From assembly GCA_003952965.2 (NCBI GenBank), contig RXIC02000094.1:129463-193462 (forward strand): a stretch of DNA of 64,000 bases, given 5' to 3'. This DNA comes from Morella rubra. Lineage: Eukaryota > Streptophyta > Magnoliopsida > Fagales > Myricaceae. The notes under the pieces were generated by a model. It did not search any database. It was not told where the DNA came from and saw only the letters and a list, made by a program, of their open reading frames with translations. Shown piece after piece: positions 1-12,265 of the stretch; position 1 is the first letter of the stretch; each line of letters begins with the position of its first letter. The translations under genes were made by a program, and so were the position numbers.

Positions 1-406
1 ACCTAAAATTTCGACAATATTAGATATTATATTATCTTAAGTGTCCGCTATTTTCGTTATTTACACGAGACACAATCTCTCGTTATATATTTACTACGAT
101 GCAAATGATCACGCGAAGAAATTAATATCATCTAATAACCTATAGAAGTTTCAAATGACATATATATATATACCACTTTGACCTAAAAATTCGACAGTAT
201 TATATTTTCTTAACCGTCTGCTATATTCGTTATTTTCCTGCAGAGGTAAAATCTCTAGTTATATATTTACCCGATGCAGAATTTCGTTAGACGTAAAATC
301 TAATATTTAAGATGATCGAATAAGCTGGATCGGAATCAAATATGAAAAGGACAATGCAGAGATTAGTACCATATTTATTAACTTTCATATGTAACGGAAA
401 ACTAAC

Positions 407-640
407 CATGACAGCCAACGGCGAAGCATAGATCGTGAGTTGAACACGATGGCTAGAGTTGGAACCGAAACCGAGACAACGCCGATGAACAGCAGCTCCA
501 CTGGCAGCACTAGAACAACCTTCACCCTCTTCTGCTTGTCCGAGTAGATCAAGGAGATCAGGATTATCATGTTGATGAGCTCGATGGCCGTCCCCGACCC
601 GTTAATGGTCACCACTAGTGTGCTCTGCTGGTGCACCATG
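407..640 (-). pseudogene. SWEET sugar transporter exon fragment (broken)
   Basis: Read on the minus strand this begins VHQQSTLVVTINGSG and continues through AIELIN and YSDKQKR, the pattern of the SWEET bidirectional sugar-transporter family (MtN3/saliva fold, seven membrane segments). At its 3' end the sequence for YASPLAVM, a strongly conserved SWEET motif, is present but in a different frame, followed at once by a GTTAGT donor-like site. Between the two blocks the linker that normally precedes NIxxYASPLAVM is shortened, and one base is missing, so the reading frame fails. No neighbouring SWEET exons were recognised in the following 4 kb. It is most likely a decayed fragment of a gene lying partly to the left of the window. 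Confidence 0.6.
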
Positions 641-660
641 TTGATTAATGGTCACCACTA
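602..660. repeat. 16-bp direct repeat at the edge of the SWEET fragment
   Basis: The 16-mer TTAATGGTCACCACTA occurs at 602-617, inside the SWEET exon, and again exactly at 645-660, just beyond the recognisable coding sequence. It marks a small local duplication where SWEET homology ends, consistent with a rearrangement breakpoint. Confidence 0.6.
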
Positions 661-997
661 TCCTTTCGGATAACTCTGACACCCCTCTTGATTCCTCTTG
701 ATTAATGCTCATATATTGCCAAAAGGCACCTCTACTGCAGTGAAAAAGAAAGTCAAAATAGCGTTAGTGTGAAGGGCAGAGGTGGGTTTTTGTGGACCCT
801 GGGAACTCTCGTACATATCGCACACATATATACGCCAAAGAAGACAGCCTGCAAATATTTGTAGCACCCTATATGGCAACACAGATAACAGCACCATAAG
901 GCTTTTTTCTGTTATCTCCTAGGGGTTCTCCTGGTCATCATAATAGTACTGAGAAATGTTAATGTGCAGTTGGTAACACTCCCTCGATTCCATCGTC

Positions 998-2247
998 GTG
1001 ATTGTGGACAGGTGAGTCATGGATAAAATGTAATCATATGTAGTTGATCTTCTTCTTGTTAATGCACTTCTTTAGCATGAGGAGTACATATAACTATGTC
1101 ATTAATTTTTAGATAGCTTTTTCTCTTGCCGCGGAAAGGACAAAATGCATGCCCATCCTTGTCTGTCTTAATGCTGTTCTAAAATCTGAAATCACCAAAT
1201 TTTTTCATTCCATGGCGAAATGAGAACAGAAGTTGAGAGCTCAAGCTTTTGTACAGGGGAAACGAAAGGGGCTCTCATATATATGTTCCAAAGGGAATGA
1301 CCAAAGAAGAAACGCTGCCCATAGTGTTTCAACTATGGTGTTAAGCTTGTAAAACACAAATAATTTGGTCAGATGTACAGTACCGTTTCTGCAGCTGAGA
1401 AGTCGAAGAAGTAGGATAAATATCTCGTCAAACCGTTGAGCTTTTGTTTCTCTCAAAATCAATAATTGGTATTAGAAGCACGGCACTCAAATCTTTTATA
1501 ATATTCAATATCGCACCAAGCGAAGCTATTCTAAGAGCGTTGGAGCGACATTAGTGAAATTCCAACAAAATAGATCAATAAAAACATTCGATATAGTTTT
1601 AATGATGGTTTATAATGCCCATATTTAATCACTAGTCGAAGACATAATGGGGATTGATCCCACCTACTTCTAGCAAAAGTCCTTTGTCCATATATATTGA
1701 TTACGGTTTCTGTAACTTTAATTTGTGTGGCATCATCTTATTTTTGACAAGTGTGTATAGTCTTCTAAGCACACGTTCTATATCCTTACTGGATGAGTTG
1801 ACTCGTACGTGTCGCGGGCGTAATGTATGTATTAACGGGTCCTTTCTTTTCCAAATATCAAGAACGATTTCCAAAAATGTTGTCCTCTAAAGTTTTTGCT
1901 TAATCAAGAGGAGCCAATATGTCAAAAATATTGAAAGCATTAGGTCGATCGTATAGTATTTGATCTTACCAAGGGAGCCAGCACCATGAATCTATTCACA
2001 ACGACGCGTGTTCCCTGACAGCTCTAAGCGGAGTACTTGTCCATGCAGATCACCGATGCTGGCCTTTCAGCACATCAGGAACCAACACGCAACAGAAAGA
2101 TCAATTCAGTCCCTATCTAACACTGTTACTTTATAGGTAAGATATACTGCATATGAGTGGAGAAATTATGATCGCGAAGGACCTTAAGGAGTTACAATTC
2201 ATGAATTCTGAAACTTTGCTACAACTCCTTTTAATTAATTACCAAAC
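998..2247. repeat. Tandem duplication, copy 1
   Basis: This block is repeated directly behind itself at 2249-3725. Matching landmarks are GTGATTGTGGACAGG (about 998 and 2249), the CCGCGGAAAGGACA stretch (about 1130 and 2395), GGGGATTGAT (about 1650 and 3152) and the segment around ACGCGTGTTCCCTGACAG (about 2003 and 3500). The copies differ by scattered substitutions and small indels. No open reading frame with family similarity was recognised in it. Confidence 0.8.
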
Positions 2248-2503
2248 AGTGATTGTGGACAGGTGAGTCATGGATAAAATGTAATCATATGTAGTTGATC
2301 TTCTTAAGAAGATTGGCTTATTAATGCAGTACTTCAATAGCATGAGGAGTACATATAACTATGTCATTAATTTTTAGCTAGCTGTTTCTCTTGCCGCGGA
2401 AAGGACATAATGCATGCCCATCCTTGTCTGTCTTAATGGTGTTCTAAAATCAGACATTCACCAAAAATTTTCATTCCATGGCGAAATGAGAACAGAAGTT
2501 GAA

Positions 2504-2670
2504 TTAGCAAGCTGATTTGTTGGCACAATGGGCTGCGCGTGCTAAGCTTTCTGACTTTATTGATCTTTCTTCTATTCCGCTAGTTATTGTTCTTTGTGAC
2601 TCGAACTCTGTGTTACTTTAGTATTTATTATAAATGATGAAGTATGTGGGACACGATTAGGTATTTTAAG

Positions 2671-2703
<33 letters not shown>

Positions 2704-2705
2704 GA
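2504..2705 (+). mobile_element. 5'-truncated LINE-like retroposon insertion
   Basis: This segment is absent from the other copy of the duplication, so its edges are defined by comparison. It starts with a reading frame that includes ADLLAQWAARAKLSDF and ends in a stop, resembling the C-terminal end of a plant LINE ribonuclease-H domain. A short 3' tail and an A8 run grading into an AG repeat follow. It is flanked by near-identical sequence (ACAGAAGTTGA before, ACAAAAGTTGA after), as expected for a target-site duplication. RNase H assignment from so short a piece is tentative. Confidence 0.5.
2679..2702. repeat. (AG)n microsatellite
   Basis: About twelve AG units follow directly on the A-rich tail of the retroposon insertion, a common origin of plant microsatellites. 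Confidence 0.9.
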
Positions 2706-4845
2706 CAAAAGTTGAAAGCTCAAACTTTTGCACAAGGGAAAGAAAGGAGGCTTTCTCATATATATGTTCCAAACTTCCAAAGGAATGACCAAAGAAGAAA
2801 GGCTGCCCGCAGTGTTTCAACTATGGTGTTAAGCTTGTAAAAAACAAATAATTTGGTCAAACGTACAGTACTGTTTCTGCAGGTGATAAGCAGAAGAAGT
2901 CCTTTATAGGATAAATATCTCGTCAGACTGTTGAACCGCAGTTCCTCTCAAAATTAATAATTAGTATCAGAGGGGGTTACTCAAATCTTTCGTGACACTC
3001 AATATCAACAAGCCTATTCTAAGAGCACTAGAGTGGCATTAATGAAATTCCAACAGAATAGATCAATAAAGACACTACATATAGTTTTAATGATGCTCTT
3101 ATATATAATAACCAAATTGCCCATATTTAATCACTAGTCGAAGACATAATGGGGATTGATTCCATCCCTACTTCCAGCAAAAGTCCTTTGTCCATAAATA
3201 TTGATTACGGTTTCTGTAACTTTAATTAATTTGTGTGGCATCATCTTATTTTTGACAAGTGTGTATATATAGTCGTCTAGCCCCACAGGTTCTATATCTT
3301 TACTGGATGAGTTGACTCGTATAACATATGTATGAATTAACGGGTCCTTTCTTTTCCAAATATAAAGAACGATTTCCAAAACAGTTTCCAAAAGCATTCA
3401 AGTTTTTGCTTTCAAAAGGAGCAATGTCACAGATATAACATTGAAAGCATTAGGTCGTATTTGATCTTACCATGGGAGCCAGCACCATGAATCTATACAC
3501 AACGCGTGTTCCCTGACAGCTATAAGCGAATTTGTCCATGCAGATCACCGATGCTGGCCTTTCAGCACATCAGGAACCAACACTATACATCAAGATAAAA
3601 TCAGTCCCTATCGAACACTGTCCCCTTTTATAGTTAAAGATACACTGCATATGAATGGAGTAATTATGATCGTGGAGGACCATAAGGACTTACAATTCAT
3701 GAATTCTGAGTGATTACCAAATTGATTCACTTGGAGTGGTATCTGACTTGGACATTCACTAATATTGCACAAACAGAAACTTGACATTATTATTTTTACC
3801 ATCCAATTCTTCTTTTTGGAAGAGCACTTTTGGATGTCAACAGTATAAGACTCAAATTAAGAGCATTTAGATGCAATTTGGACCAATCCATGACACCTAA
3901 TAGTTCTCAGAGGGCTTGACATTGAAGACCGATGCAGGCCTTCCAGCACACCGGACACTAACTAGTGGCAAGAGAATTATTCAGTCCTTGTCGAATTGCA
4001 AAAAGGCATTGAAATATTCAAATCAGCTATAATGAGTTACATGAATATATTCCTTAATTACCTAAACAATATAAGGTGTTGTTTAGCAGACGGTATTGAA
4101 ATTCTGATATGAGTGAGATGAAAGAAGAAAAGTGACGGGACATGATTATGTAGGGCGCCAGTACCCTGAAATTTATATAGTTTATATAGCTGCACGTGCT
4201 TTTCTTTGTTGCAAACATCAAATTGGAAACATATAACAAATCTGGGGAAAGTTTCAAGTTACAGACATTCTTAATTGAAGTAAAGTTAAATCCACGTACA
4301 GTGCGATCGATCGTCATGGAGTGTACAATCGGACGTCCTTGATCTTTGCTGACGTCTCAACCTAAACCAGTAACATGCTCATTCTTCAGCATCGTCTTGT
4401 TCGATCTTCTTTTTTCTATCTTGGGAAATTTTGGCATGTGCTTGTTGCATTATTCTTTTCGTGATGAAAAAGGAATGTGCAGGGATCAATGAGGCGTAGA
4501 AGCCAGATTCTTTAGGAAATTGATAGGGTATCATGAAGATTTAGAAGAAAAGAAGAAGAAGATAGGGTATCATGAAGAGTACTAATGACCACATAAGCCA
4601 CTAGGTGTGGTGCAATATCGGATTGGACTTTGCGAGGAAAAGGGAAAAGATTTGGGAAGAGTTTATATGAATTGGAATCGTGAGAAGGACCAGCTAAGCT
4701 TGAACATGACAGGCCCAGACACATTCGATGAGAACGATTTGAAGGATCTGCTCTATTAACATGGCAATATTCTTATACTTCATTACATATAGGACAACCG
4801 ACCATGTTGGCTTGTCGAGTTTTCAATGATGCTCTCTCGACCGTT

Positions 4846-5010
4846 CATTACTTATTATGGGCCCGTCCTATCCTTTCTACTTTTACTTATTATGGCTGGG
4901 CCCGTCCTATCTTTTCTACTTTTTCATTACTTATGATGGGCTGTCCTATCCTTTCTGATTTTACTTATTACGTCGTGTCCAATCCTTTGTACTTTTTCAT
5001 TAGTCATGGG
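4846..5010. repeat. Minisatellite, about four units
   Basis: Imperfect units of roughly 40-50 bp repeat the theme ACTTATTATGGGCCCGTCC, then TATCCTTTCTACTTTT, with drift from unit to unit. It is non-coding. The surrounding 3726-5428 holds no recognisable gene apart from this repeat. Confidence 0.7.
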
Positions 5011-5428
5011 TGGTCGCTATCATGAAAGTTTCTATTATATTTTTTTAGTTAATCACACTTTACATTTACGTGATTGGGGGCAAACAACTACGAGCCCTGA
5101 TAAAAATGCATCAGTTAAAACTATCGGCCAGACTCTGACTAGATTGGGGCATTTGACCAAACAGAAAAGCACAAACAAATGAACAAACATTCGTACGAAA
5201 TTTATTCACTCAAATGGGCATTTCCTTCAAGTGAACAACTTCAAGCTCACAACACCAACACACGTATGAAAAACAATTAAGATATGAAAACAATTGGGAT
5301 TTCAAAGCTCAATAAATCAGAAAACCTCGCCAAATTACAACTTCAACACTATACATGATCCTCTACGCTACAGAATGTGCACATGTAAGAGAGAAGAAAG
5401 ACGTGGAATAACTATTCTTTTGCTCTGT

Positions 5429-8400
5429 TCAAATTCGAAAACCCAAGCTGGGCCACCTCTTTGTGACCTCTTTCTTTGTCTTCTTTGAGTTCGGATCGAT
5501 CAGATTTTCCAGTGATTTTGCTTTTCTGTCTCTGGTCCGACCTGCTTCTTTCAGGAGCTCAGCTAGCCTTCTTTTCTCATCTTCAAAGTCAGGATTTGCA
5601 ATTCCAAGCTTTTCTTCTCTAAGTTTAAGGACATACTCCAAGATTTCAATTGCATCACCCACCCTGAAATATTTGGATGGAATATGTTAGTAACAGAAGA
5701 ACAATCCTACGAGAGCATGTTCTTGTAATGAGCATTAATGGTAGTACTAACGCAGAATATGTAGATTACCCCGAGCAAAACCACAAAATCCTGAAACAGG
5801 CAATGATCCAAATTCAACCCTAAAGAGAAGGTAAGGATTGAACGATTCAGTTGAATCAGACCCATCATGAAGTTTCAGTTAATTTATGAGCCAGTAGTGA
5901 CTGTTGATTACAGAATTTAACAAAGGAAAATGCACTTCAAAGATTGTTCTCCTTATATCAGAAATAATGTACTTCAAACGTGGAACCAAGCAGCAGAACT
6001 GAACAAAGGTTCAAAGACATTCACTCTTCAACAAAACCAGTCATTTAAAACAGAAATCTCACTGGTAATTCGAAATACATGAAGAGTTAAGCTTATATTG
6101 GGGTTCAAAGTGTATACCAAAAACTCTGAAGTTGCTACAGTAAACAGGATAACTTCACCCTATTGACTGGCATTTGGTTTTTTAGATACATGGGGCATTC
6201 AGATATCAAGGGTTGCCAGTTTTGGTGATACACCAGGTGGCTGAATACAAACCTTCTCAACGTGTTATTAACATTTCTTAAGGCTTGGGATTTAGTGTAT
6301 ACCAAAAACTCTGAAATTGCTACAGTAAACAGGATAACTTCACCCTATTGACTGCATTTGGTTTTTTAGATACATGGGGCATTCAGATATCAAGGGTTGC
6401 CAGTTTTGGTGATACACCAGGTGGCTGAATACAAACCTTATCAACGTGTTATTTACATTTCTTAAGGCTTGGGATTTTGAAAGATTGTGGATATCTCGCT
6501 TGTAGAGAGAAGAACCCAGTAAGGCAGGATCAAGCCAATAATTGAAAACTCAACTTTTGGCTCAGAGAATCAGGTACATTGTCCATAAGCAAGCAGATTG
6601 CACCAAAATACCAGAAGAAGAAATTAAAATGATATATTACCTGCCCATAGCATCATAGGTTGCGGCAAGATTACTATACACTCCAAGGGTATCCTGGTGA
6701 CATGGGCCACATTCCTGTTCCAGAATCCCCCTCGCTTGTTCAAATAACTCAGCTGCCTCGTCTATCTTGAACAACTGTACACAAGCCAATCCCATTTGGT
6801 TCAACACAACCCCAAAGAAGGCCGACTTCCTCTCCCCACCAGCTCTAAGTTTTGCTATAGCACTTTCAAAAAAATTCCTTGCATCTTCATACCTCCCAAC
6901 AATATAATACATCACTCCCATTCGTGCTTCTATTCCTGCAATTGTGCTATGTTGTCCTGGCTTATCCTCCAACATTTTCATTGACTTCTGTAAAAGCTTC
7001 AGAGCCTCCTCAGGCTCATCCACAGACTCATAAATAGCAGATATTTCAGTCAATCCGCCAGCAATTTCTTCCACCGAGGTTCCAGGTACAGGTTTAGCAT
7101 ATATCCTCAGGGCATTTTCACAATAGGATTTGGAGTCTCGGAGCTTTCCCGTTCTGTGATACAGGTCAGCAAGCCTCACAAAGACAGAGGCAACAAAAGG
7201 GTGGTTGTCGCCCTTTGATGATTTGAAGACCGTAAGTGCCTTCTGGTAGGAAAAGAGAGCCTCATCATAGCGACAGAGAGACATGTAAATTGTACCAATG
7301 CTGACATCAATAGCAGCAACCTCACTTTCTTGTCCATTTGCAATCATTGCCATGCTGGCAAGCACAAGGTGCTCAAGGGCTGTTTCATAATCTCCTTTTG
7401 CCTCACATATGAGAGCCATCAGCCGCCGGTCAGCTGCTTCTTCAAGCGATGCAGGTTCACTGTGAGCACGATGAATTTCAAGGGTCTTCTTGCATAACTC
7501 TTCTGCCCTTTCAAACTCCATTGCTTGAACATGGGCCTCAGCTAAGTACCTGCATTTTCAATGTCAACTGACTTAAAATTTGTTGCTCCACTGATCCAAG
7601 AATTAGGACTCCAAATTAGTAACTTAAGAAGCCAGAAAGTTTGTAGGCACTTTCACCTAAACACAAACCCACACTCTGGATGAGATAAAACTACATTTTA
7701 CGAAGGCAATTACCATCCAAAACCTCTGAAGGCTTGCACTACATCCCTTACCAGCCAGTCACTAGCCCAATCAAAGAAAAGAGAGTCCTATTAAAGTTTC
7801 CACCCACCATAAAACACCTGAGAAAATTCATTTGCATGAACTTCTCTAAAGGAAACTTTCTTTCAGTCGTCTACCCACTGAAAGTGTATGGAAGTCAATT
7901 TTCCAACATATTGTTCCATCATGGACTTAAAAACTGTATCCACATCATGAATGTGTAATTGTCAGTCAGAAATCACAAATTCACAATAATAAAAATCTGA
8001 GCCTAATCCCCAAAGCATTCAACCTTCGGCAAGTTGAAATGATTCCCAAATGCAGCCATGGAAGAAAATTTCATTTCGCCTGGTAGAAACAAAAAGAATA
8101 CTAGAAACTTATCTCTAAATAGCTGCTGTTTTCTTCATGCTACAGTCAGTTCCTTTTAGTTATCAAATTTAAATACAAACATACGTCAACATATATGAAT
8201 GCCTAGAAGAAGAATCACAACTAAACATGGACAAGTGGATGTTCCATTTTCTAGTAATTAGCAAGATAAAGTCCATAGATACAAAATTGTTTCTCGAGGT
8301 TTAATTTTATCACAATTTCCACCGCTTAGTTTCCTAGAAATTAGCCAAAAAAAAAAATCAGAAATGACAAGATAGCCAGCGACATACGGTTTTCGCGACT

Positions 8401-9254
8401 TTTCAGGCAAAGTTTCAGCAAAACTTCCATAAGGGATTAGCTTAAATTTTCACACCTGGCCATCTTTATCGGAAATCCGACTATATTTAGGGAGCCAAAG
8501 CTTTAAAATTTCGGTAATGGTGTGACGTCATCAGCCAATTAATTTAAAAATCTACGGAATAAAAACAGTTATCTTTAGCATACAAGCACGAACAACAAAC
8601 CTGCAAGTCTCTCCGACTCTGGGATCTGACTCCCCAAGGGCCTCGATCTGGATCTTAAGCCCTTCTTCGTAGGAAGCGATCGACTTGTCGACCTGCCCGA
8701 GCATCGAGTACGTGTCCCCGAGCTGCATATGACCCGAGAAAGCGGCGAGCGCGTGATCCGCACCCCTCGGAGGTTCCGGGACTCGGATCGCCCGCTCCAG
8801 GACAGGCATCGCCTCGTCGAACCGGCCCAGGCTGCAGTATATGGCGGCCAGCACGTGCAAGCTCATCGCCAGGTCCAGGCTGGGCTCGCCGTCGGCCGGA
8901 GCGCACCTCTCGAAGGACTTGGACGCCCGGACCGCGTAGTCCAAGGCCTTCGTGGGACCCTCGCCGGACGCGATGGCGTCGCGGGCGAGCTTTAGGAGGA
9001 AAGGCCCGAGATCGGGGTTGTCGAGGGCGGAGTCGGAGTTCGGGTTAAGATCCGGGATCGGGCTATCGGGAGGAGGTCTCCTGGGGGACAACTTGGATCG
9101 GGAAGGCGAAGGAAGGAAGGAAGTTTTTTTTGCGGGGAGGGAGGTTTGGAGTTGGCGGCAGGTTCGGATCTTTGGGACTGGATTTGGGTATCGGGACGGA
9201 GATTTGTAGCGGCGCGGCGCCGGGCGGGGTCTTAACGGAAACTAGGCCCGGCAT
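5429..9254 (-). CDS. Kinesin light chain-related (CMU/KLCR) TPR protein
   Basis: Three exons on the minus strand: 9254-8601, 7549-6641 and 5663-5429, all with GT-AG junctions that keep frame. The product is a tetratricopeptide-repeat protein of the plant KLCR/CMU family, known to bind cortical microtubules and stabilise cellulose synthase guidance. Seen here: an N-terminus starting MPGLVSVKTPP, a proline-rich linker, the family block NPDLGPFLLKLARD, then successive TPR helices (for example YNVALM-like repeats such as LGRFDEAMPVLERAI, CRYDEALFSYQKAL, EEALKLLQKSM), and a basic C-terminus. The start at 9254 and the conserved body are in different frames; they join if one A is dropped from the A8 run at 9124-9131, giving 598 residues, close to family size. 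Without that change the body has no ATG upstream. Either a sequencing slip or a real frameshift. Confidence 0.85.
6109..6478. repeat. 185-bp tandem duplication inside the KLCR second intron
   Basis: Two nearly identical units begin AGTGTATACCAAAAACTCTG at 6109 and 6294. They differ at only a few positions, so the duplication is recent. It lies wholly within the intron 5664-6640 and does not touch the splice sites. Confidence 0.9.
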
Positions 9255-11793
9255 CGTGACCGTCAATCGGAGAGCAGTGCTAAAAGCTAAGTTTCAGAGA
9301 ATCTCTGGGATAACAAAGAGGGCCTCAGAGAGAAGAGGGAAGAGATCAGGGGAGCTAATGAAGGATTAGAACTCGTTACCGGTCTCAACAACAGACTGTT
9401 GATCAATGGCAGTGAGTTTGCAAAGCAGATGAGATGTCTCTGCTGGCAAAAGTGTGATGGAGGTTTCCAGTTTCAGTGTTCCTGAGGACAAAATGGTAAT
9501 TGGAGATGCAACTGGATTATTTAAAAGTAGTTGATTATTTTTCTTTCTTTTTCTGGGGAGAGATTTGACTTTTAAAGAAAGGATGATGGGGCTGGCGTGT
9601 CTGCTGTGGACTCCGGTGCTGAGATTATAAACTCTCTCTCTCCCAATCGTAACGGAGGCGTGGAACGGAAAACGGGAACCGAACAAGATAAGAATAATAT
9701 ATTCGGTGCTAATTTGCATGCAGCGTTTAATAAAATATATTATTTCTTCTACTTTGATTCATCAATTCGAGACGAATCTGCAGCGCAACTTTTACCGAAA
9801 AACGGAAATACGGGTCAAGAGCAGTTATATTGGCCAACGGCTTTTTCTAAAAATAATAATTTAAGAAAAAGATAATTTTTTTTATAAATCTTTAATGGTA
9901 TTTTCGTAGATAAAAAAATTTTATTTTTTACACAAATTAATTAGCGTCTTTTTAAAATCAGGTCGAGATTAATTAAATCGGTCCACTTTAGATCGGTCAA
10001 CAATTGGGTTATGGACGGATGGACCAGATTGATCCTACATCATGGGCTTAAATCGTTTGGATCCATTACTTTTGGGCCCAAACTGTTTTGGAAATGGACT
10101 ATTATTACTGGGCAGGATTAGATCCACATGTTAGTGGGCCCATACAATCAATTCTCTACTAATGTGGGGGAGGGAAAGAGAAAAAAGTTAAAAGAGTACC
10201 CTGTCCAATGAGTAGTAAGATATTGTCGAATAGAAGAAAGAAATGCAGTGAGATATTGGCTATTTATATAAGTTTTTCTATTTGTGTATAAAAGAACTGA
10301 ATCCAAAAGAATAAAGGTTAAATTAGCAGGAACTTGGTAACTATAAGAAACAACCTCAACAAATATATATATTATTGTCGTGACTATCTAGATAATTAAT
10401 CGAAATTTCTTACGTACACTTATTTGACCAAAATTTACCTTTTCATCAACCCACTTCCACTTTTTATATGTCCCAAAAAGTAATGTTTAGAATATTTACA
10501 CTGAAAATTGCAGAACTCAAACCAAGGAAGTTTGATTAATCAAAAGATATAAGAAGATTTTAAAAATTCCATTTAATTGATTGCAATTATTAATAATAAT
10601 AGAAAAGGTTTGGCTACTTTCTTGGGACTATTCCATTACTATTTGATCAATCAATACTTATTGCTTGTACCATAAAATAAAGTTAAATGTTTCTAATGAC
10701 ACTAGTGAAACATGAAATTCTATCAAGGGATTTTTTTTAAAAGGAGTACGGTATCTCCGAAATTTATTAGAAACTCTCACTTATGGCCTAACAAAGGATA
10801 ATAGGAGGAAGAAACTCATCATATAATTGAACAAACGAATTGAAATAAAGTTCAAAATAGTAATATTTGTCAAGGAACAACTATTTCATGCAAATCTTGA
10901 ACATAGCTGTATTTTTTGGAATATATATATAATTATTTTTATTTATTATAGTAAAGACTCTTTTTTGGCATGTTAGGAATGGATAATATCTGATTCAGGC
11001 TGCCTCTTGACTCAGTAGATTGAAATCTTCACCTTCTAAATGAAATACGCACAAAAAACTCGGAACTCATTATAATCATGCTTCTCATATTGACACCCAC
11101 TCATATATTCAAGGTAGTGTCGAGCCATAAACCAGACTAATAGAAGATATTTGGACAGAAGAGAGCCCTGACTGTCTTTGTTGTTTAATTTACAGCATTG
11201 TTGATTAAACTGCTAAATGGAACCAAGCATTAATGAATTAGGTTTTCATAACCATATGTCTCTGATCACAGTACTCCATCTATGGTGGTTGGTCAAACTT
11301 TGCATTCATGTTGATTTCAGTACCCTTTTTAAGTTGGTCATTAACAGGTGGCTTGGTATTTTTCTGGACATGTATACTGATTTTGCTGATGCCCTTTGGG
11401 AGAAATGCAGGAATAATTGGATGTTTTATTTTCCCTCAAATTCTTAGGAAAAATTGGATGATTAAGGTTTCCAGATTGGGTGGACTCCAGATTAAGAACA
11501 TCAAATACCAATCAAGGGGTCTACGACCCGACTGTCTTTTTTTGATTCAATTCCAATCATGAGTTCCTGAGTTCTAAGCAAAGTTTAAACACTCCTTATG
11601 TAGCGAAGTGTCATGGCAAGGAAGACTTCCATATACTATTCACAACTATATATAATATATATTATATATATATATATATATACTATCTACAATAAAAGTG
11701 TGCTCGATCACAACTCACAAGCCGCTCTAGATCTCTCTGTGCAACATCATTCTCACAAAGCTCAAAGGCTGTAGAACGATCGGCTTGAGTTAC
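9255..11793. other. Intergenic region, no gene recognised
   Basis: Upstream of the KLCR gene and downstream of the PSY-type gene. The first few hundred bases are moderately GC-rich and probably contain the KLCR 5' UTR and promoter. The rest is AT-rich. Open frames here (for example at 11217-11562) show no family resemblance. Confidence 0.5.
11648..11682. repeat. (TA)n microsatellite
   Basis: An almost pure TA tract about 110 bp beyond the stop codon of the PSY-type gene. Confidence 0.85.
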
Positions 11794-12265
11794 TCAAGGA
11801 TTATTGCTTCCTTTACCACCGGGGCTCCCTTTCTTCGGCTCATGTGTAGGATTGGCAGAAGGGTATTGATAATCCGACAGCGTATCAACTCGGCCTAGAA
11901 GCTTTCTCGCCTTGATTCGGATCATCACCTTCATAAATGGAAGACATTGCATCCATGAAGCGGACAAAACATAAAGTAAAAAGGACTCTGTAACTCAAAA
12001 GGAGCAGAAGTTAATTTACGCACATGCATGCCCGAAACTAAGCTTACCTCACCGTGCGGGTAGGTTAGCTCCATACTATCTCTGAAGCCATCAGCTCTGA
12101 CTACAAGGAAGAAACAAAGTACATGTTAAGCCAACTATATGGTTTTTGGAATTCTTTTTATTCTGGGAAACTTGCTTGGTGTTTACCTGAAGACGACCAA
12201 ATAAGGAGTAGGAGAAGGACGGGGATAAAGGCCTTGGTCCCAGAAAGCATTGGTGATTTCTCCAT
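11794..12265 (-). CDS. PSY-type (sulfated tyrosine) secreted peptide precursor
   Basis: Too short for ordinary gene calling, but a coherent three-exon gene is visible: 12265-12187, 12100-12048 and 11928-11794, with GTAAAC/TAG, GTAAGC/AAG junctions and consistent phase, giving 88 residues. Exon 1 encodes a signal peptide with a hydrophobic core (AFIPVLLLLLIWSSS). Exon 3 carries RKLLGR, then SDYQYPSANPTHEP, then a short Gly/Ser/Lys-rich tail. The DYxxPSANPxHxP pattern with an acidic residue before tyrosine is the hallmark of the PSY family, whose mature peptide is tyrosine-sulfated and acts outside the cell through LRR receptor kinases to control growth and stress trade-off. The precursor size fits the family. 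The 11929 acceptor is weaker than the others, so the middle of the propeptide is the least certain part. Confidence 0.72.

Larger units (their letters stand above)
2249..3725. repeat. Tandem duplication, copy 2
   Basis: Second copy of the block at 998-2247. It is about 200 bp longer because of an insertion at about 2504-2705. A third, poorer match to the 3' part (CCGATGCAGGCC, ATTCAGTCC) is visible at about 3927-4000, so the array may once have had three units. No gene was recognised inside. Confidence 0.8.

Noticed and set aside
8575..9209. Several overlapping ORFs on both strands in the KLCR first exon
   Set aside because: They are shadows of a GC-rich coding exon whose TPR frame is clear.
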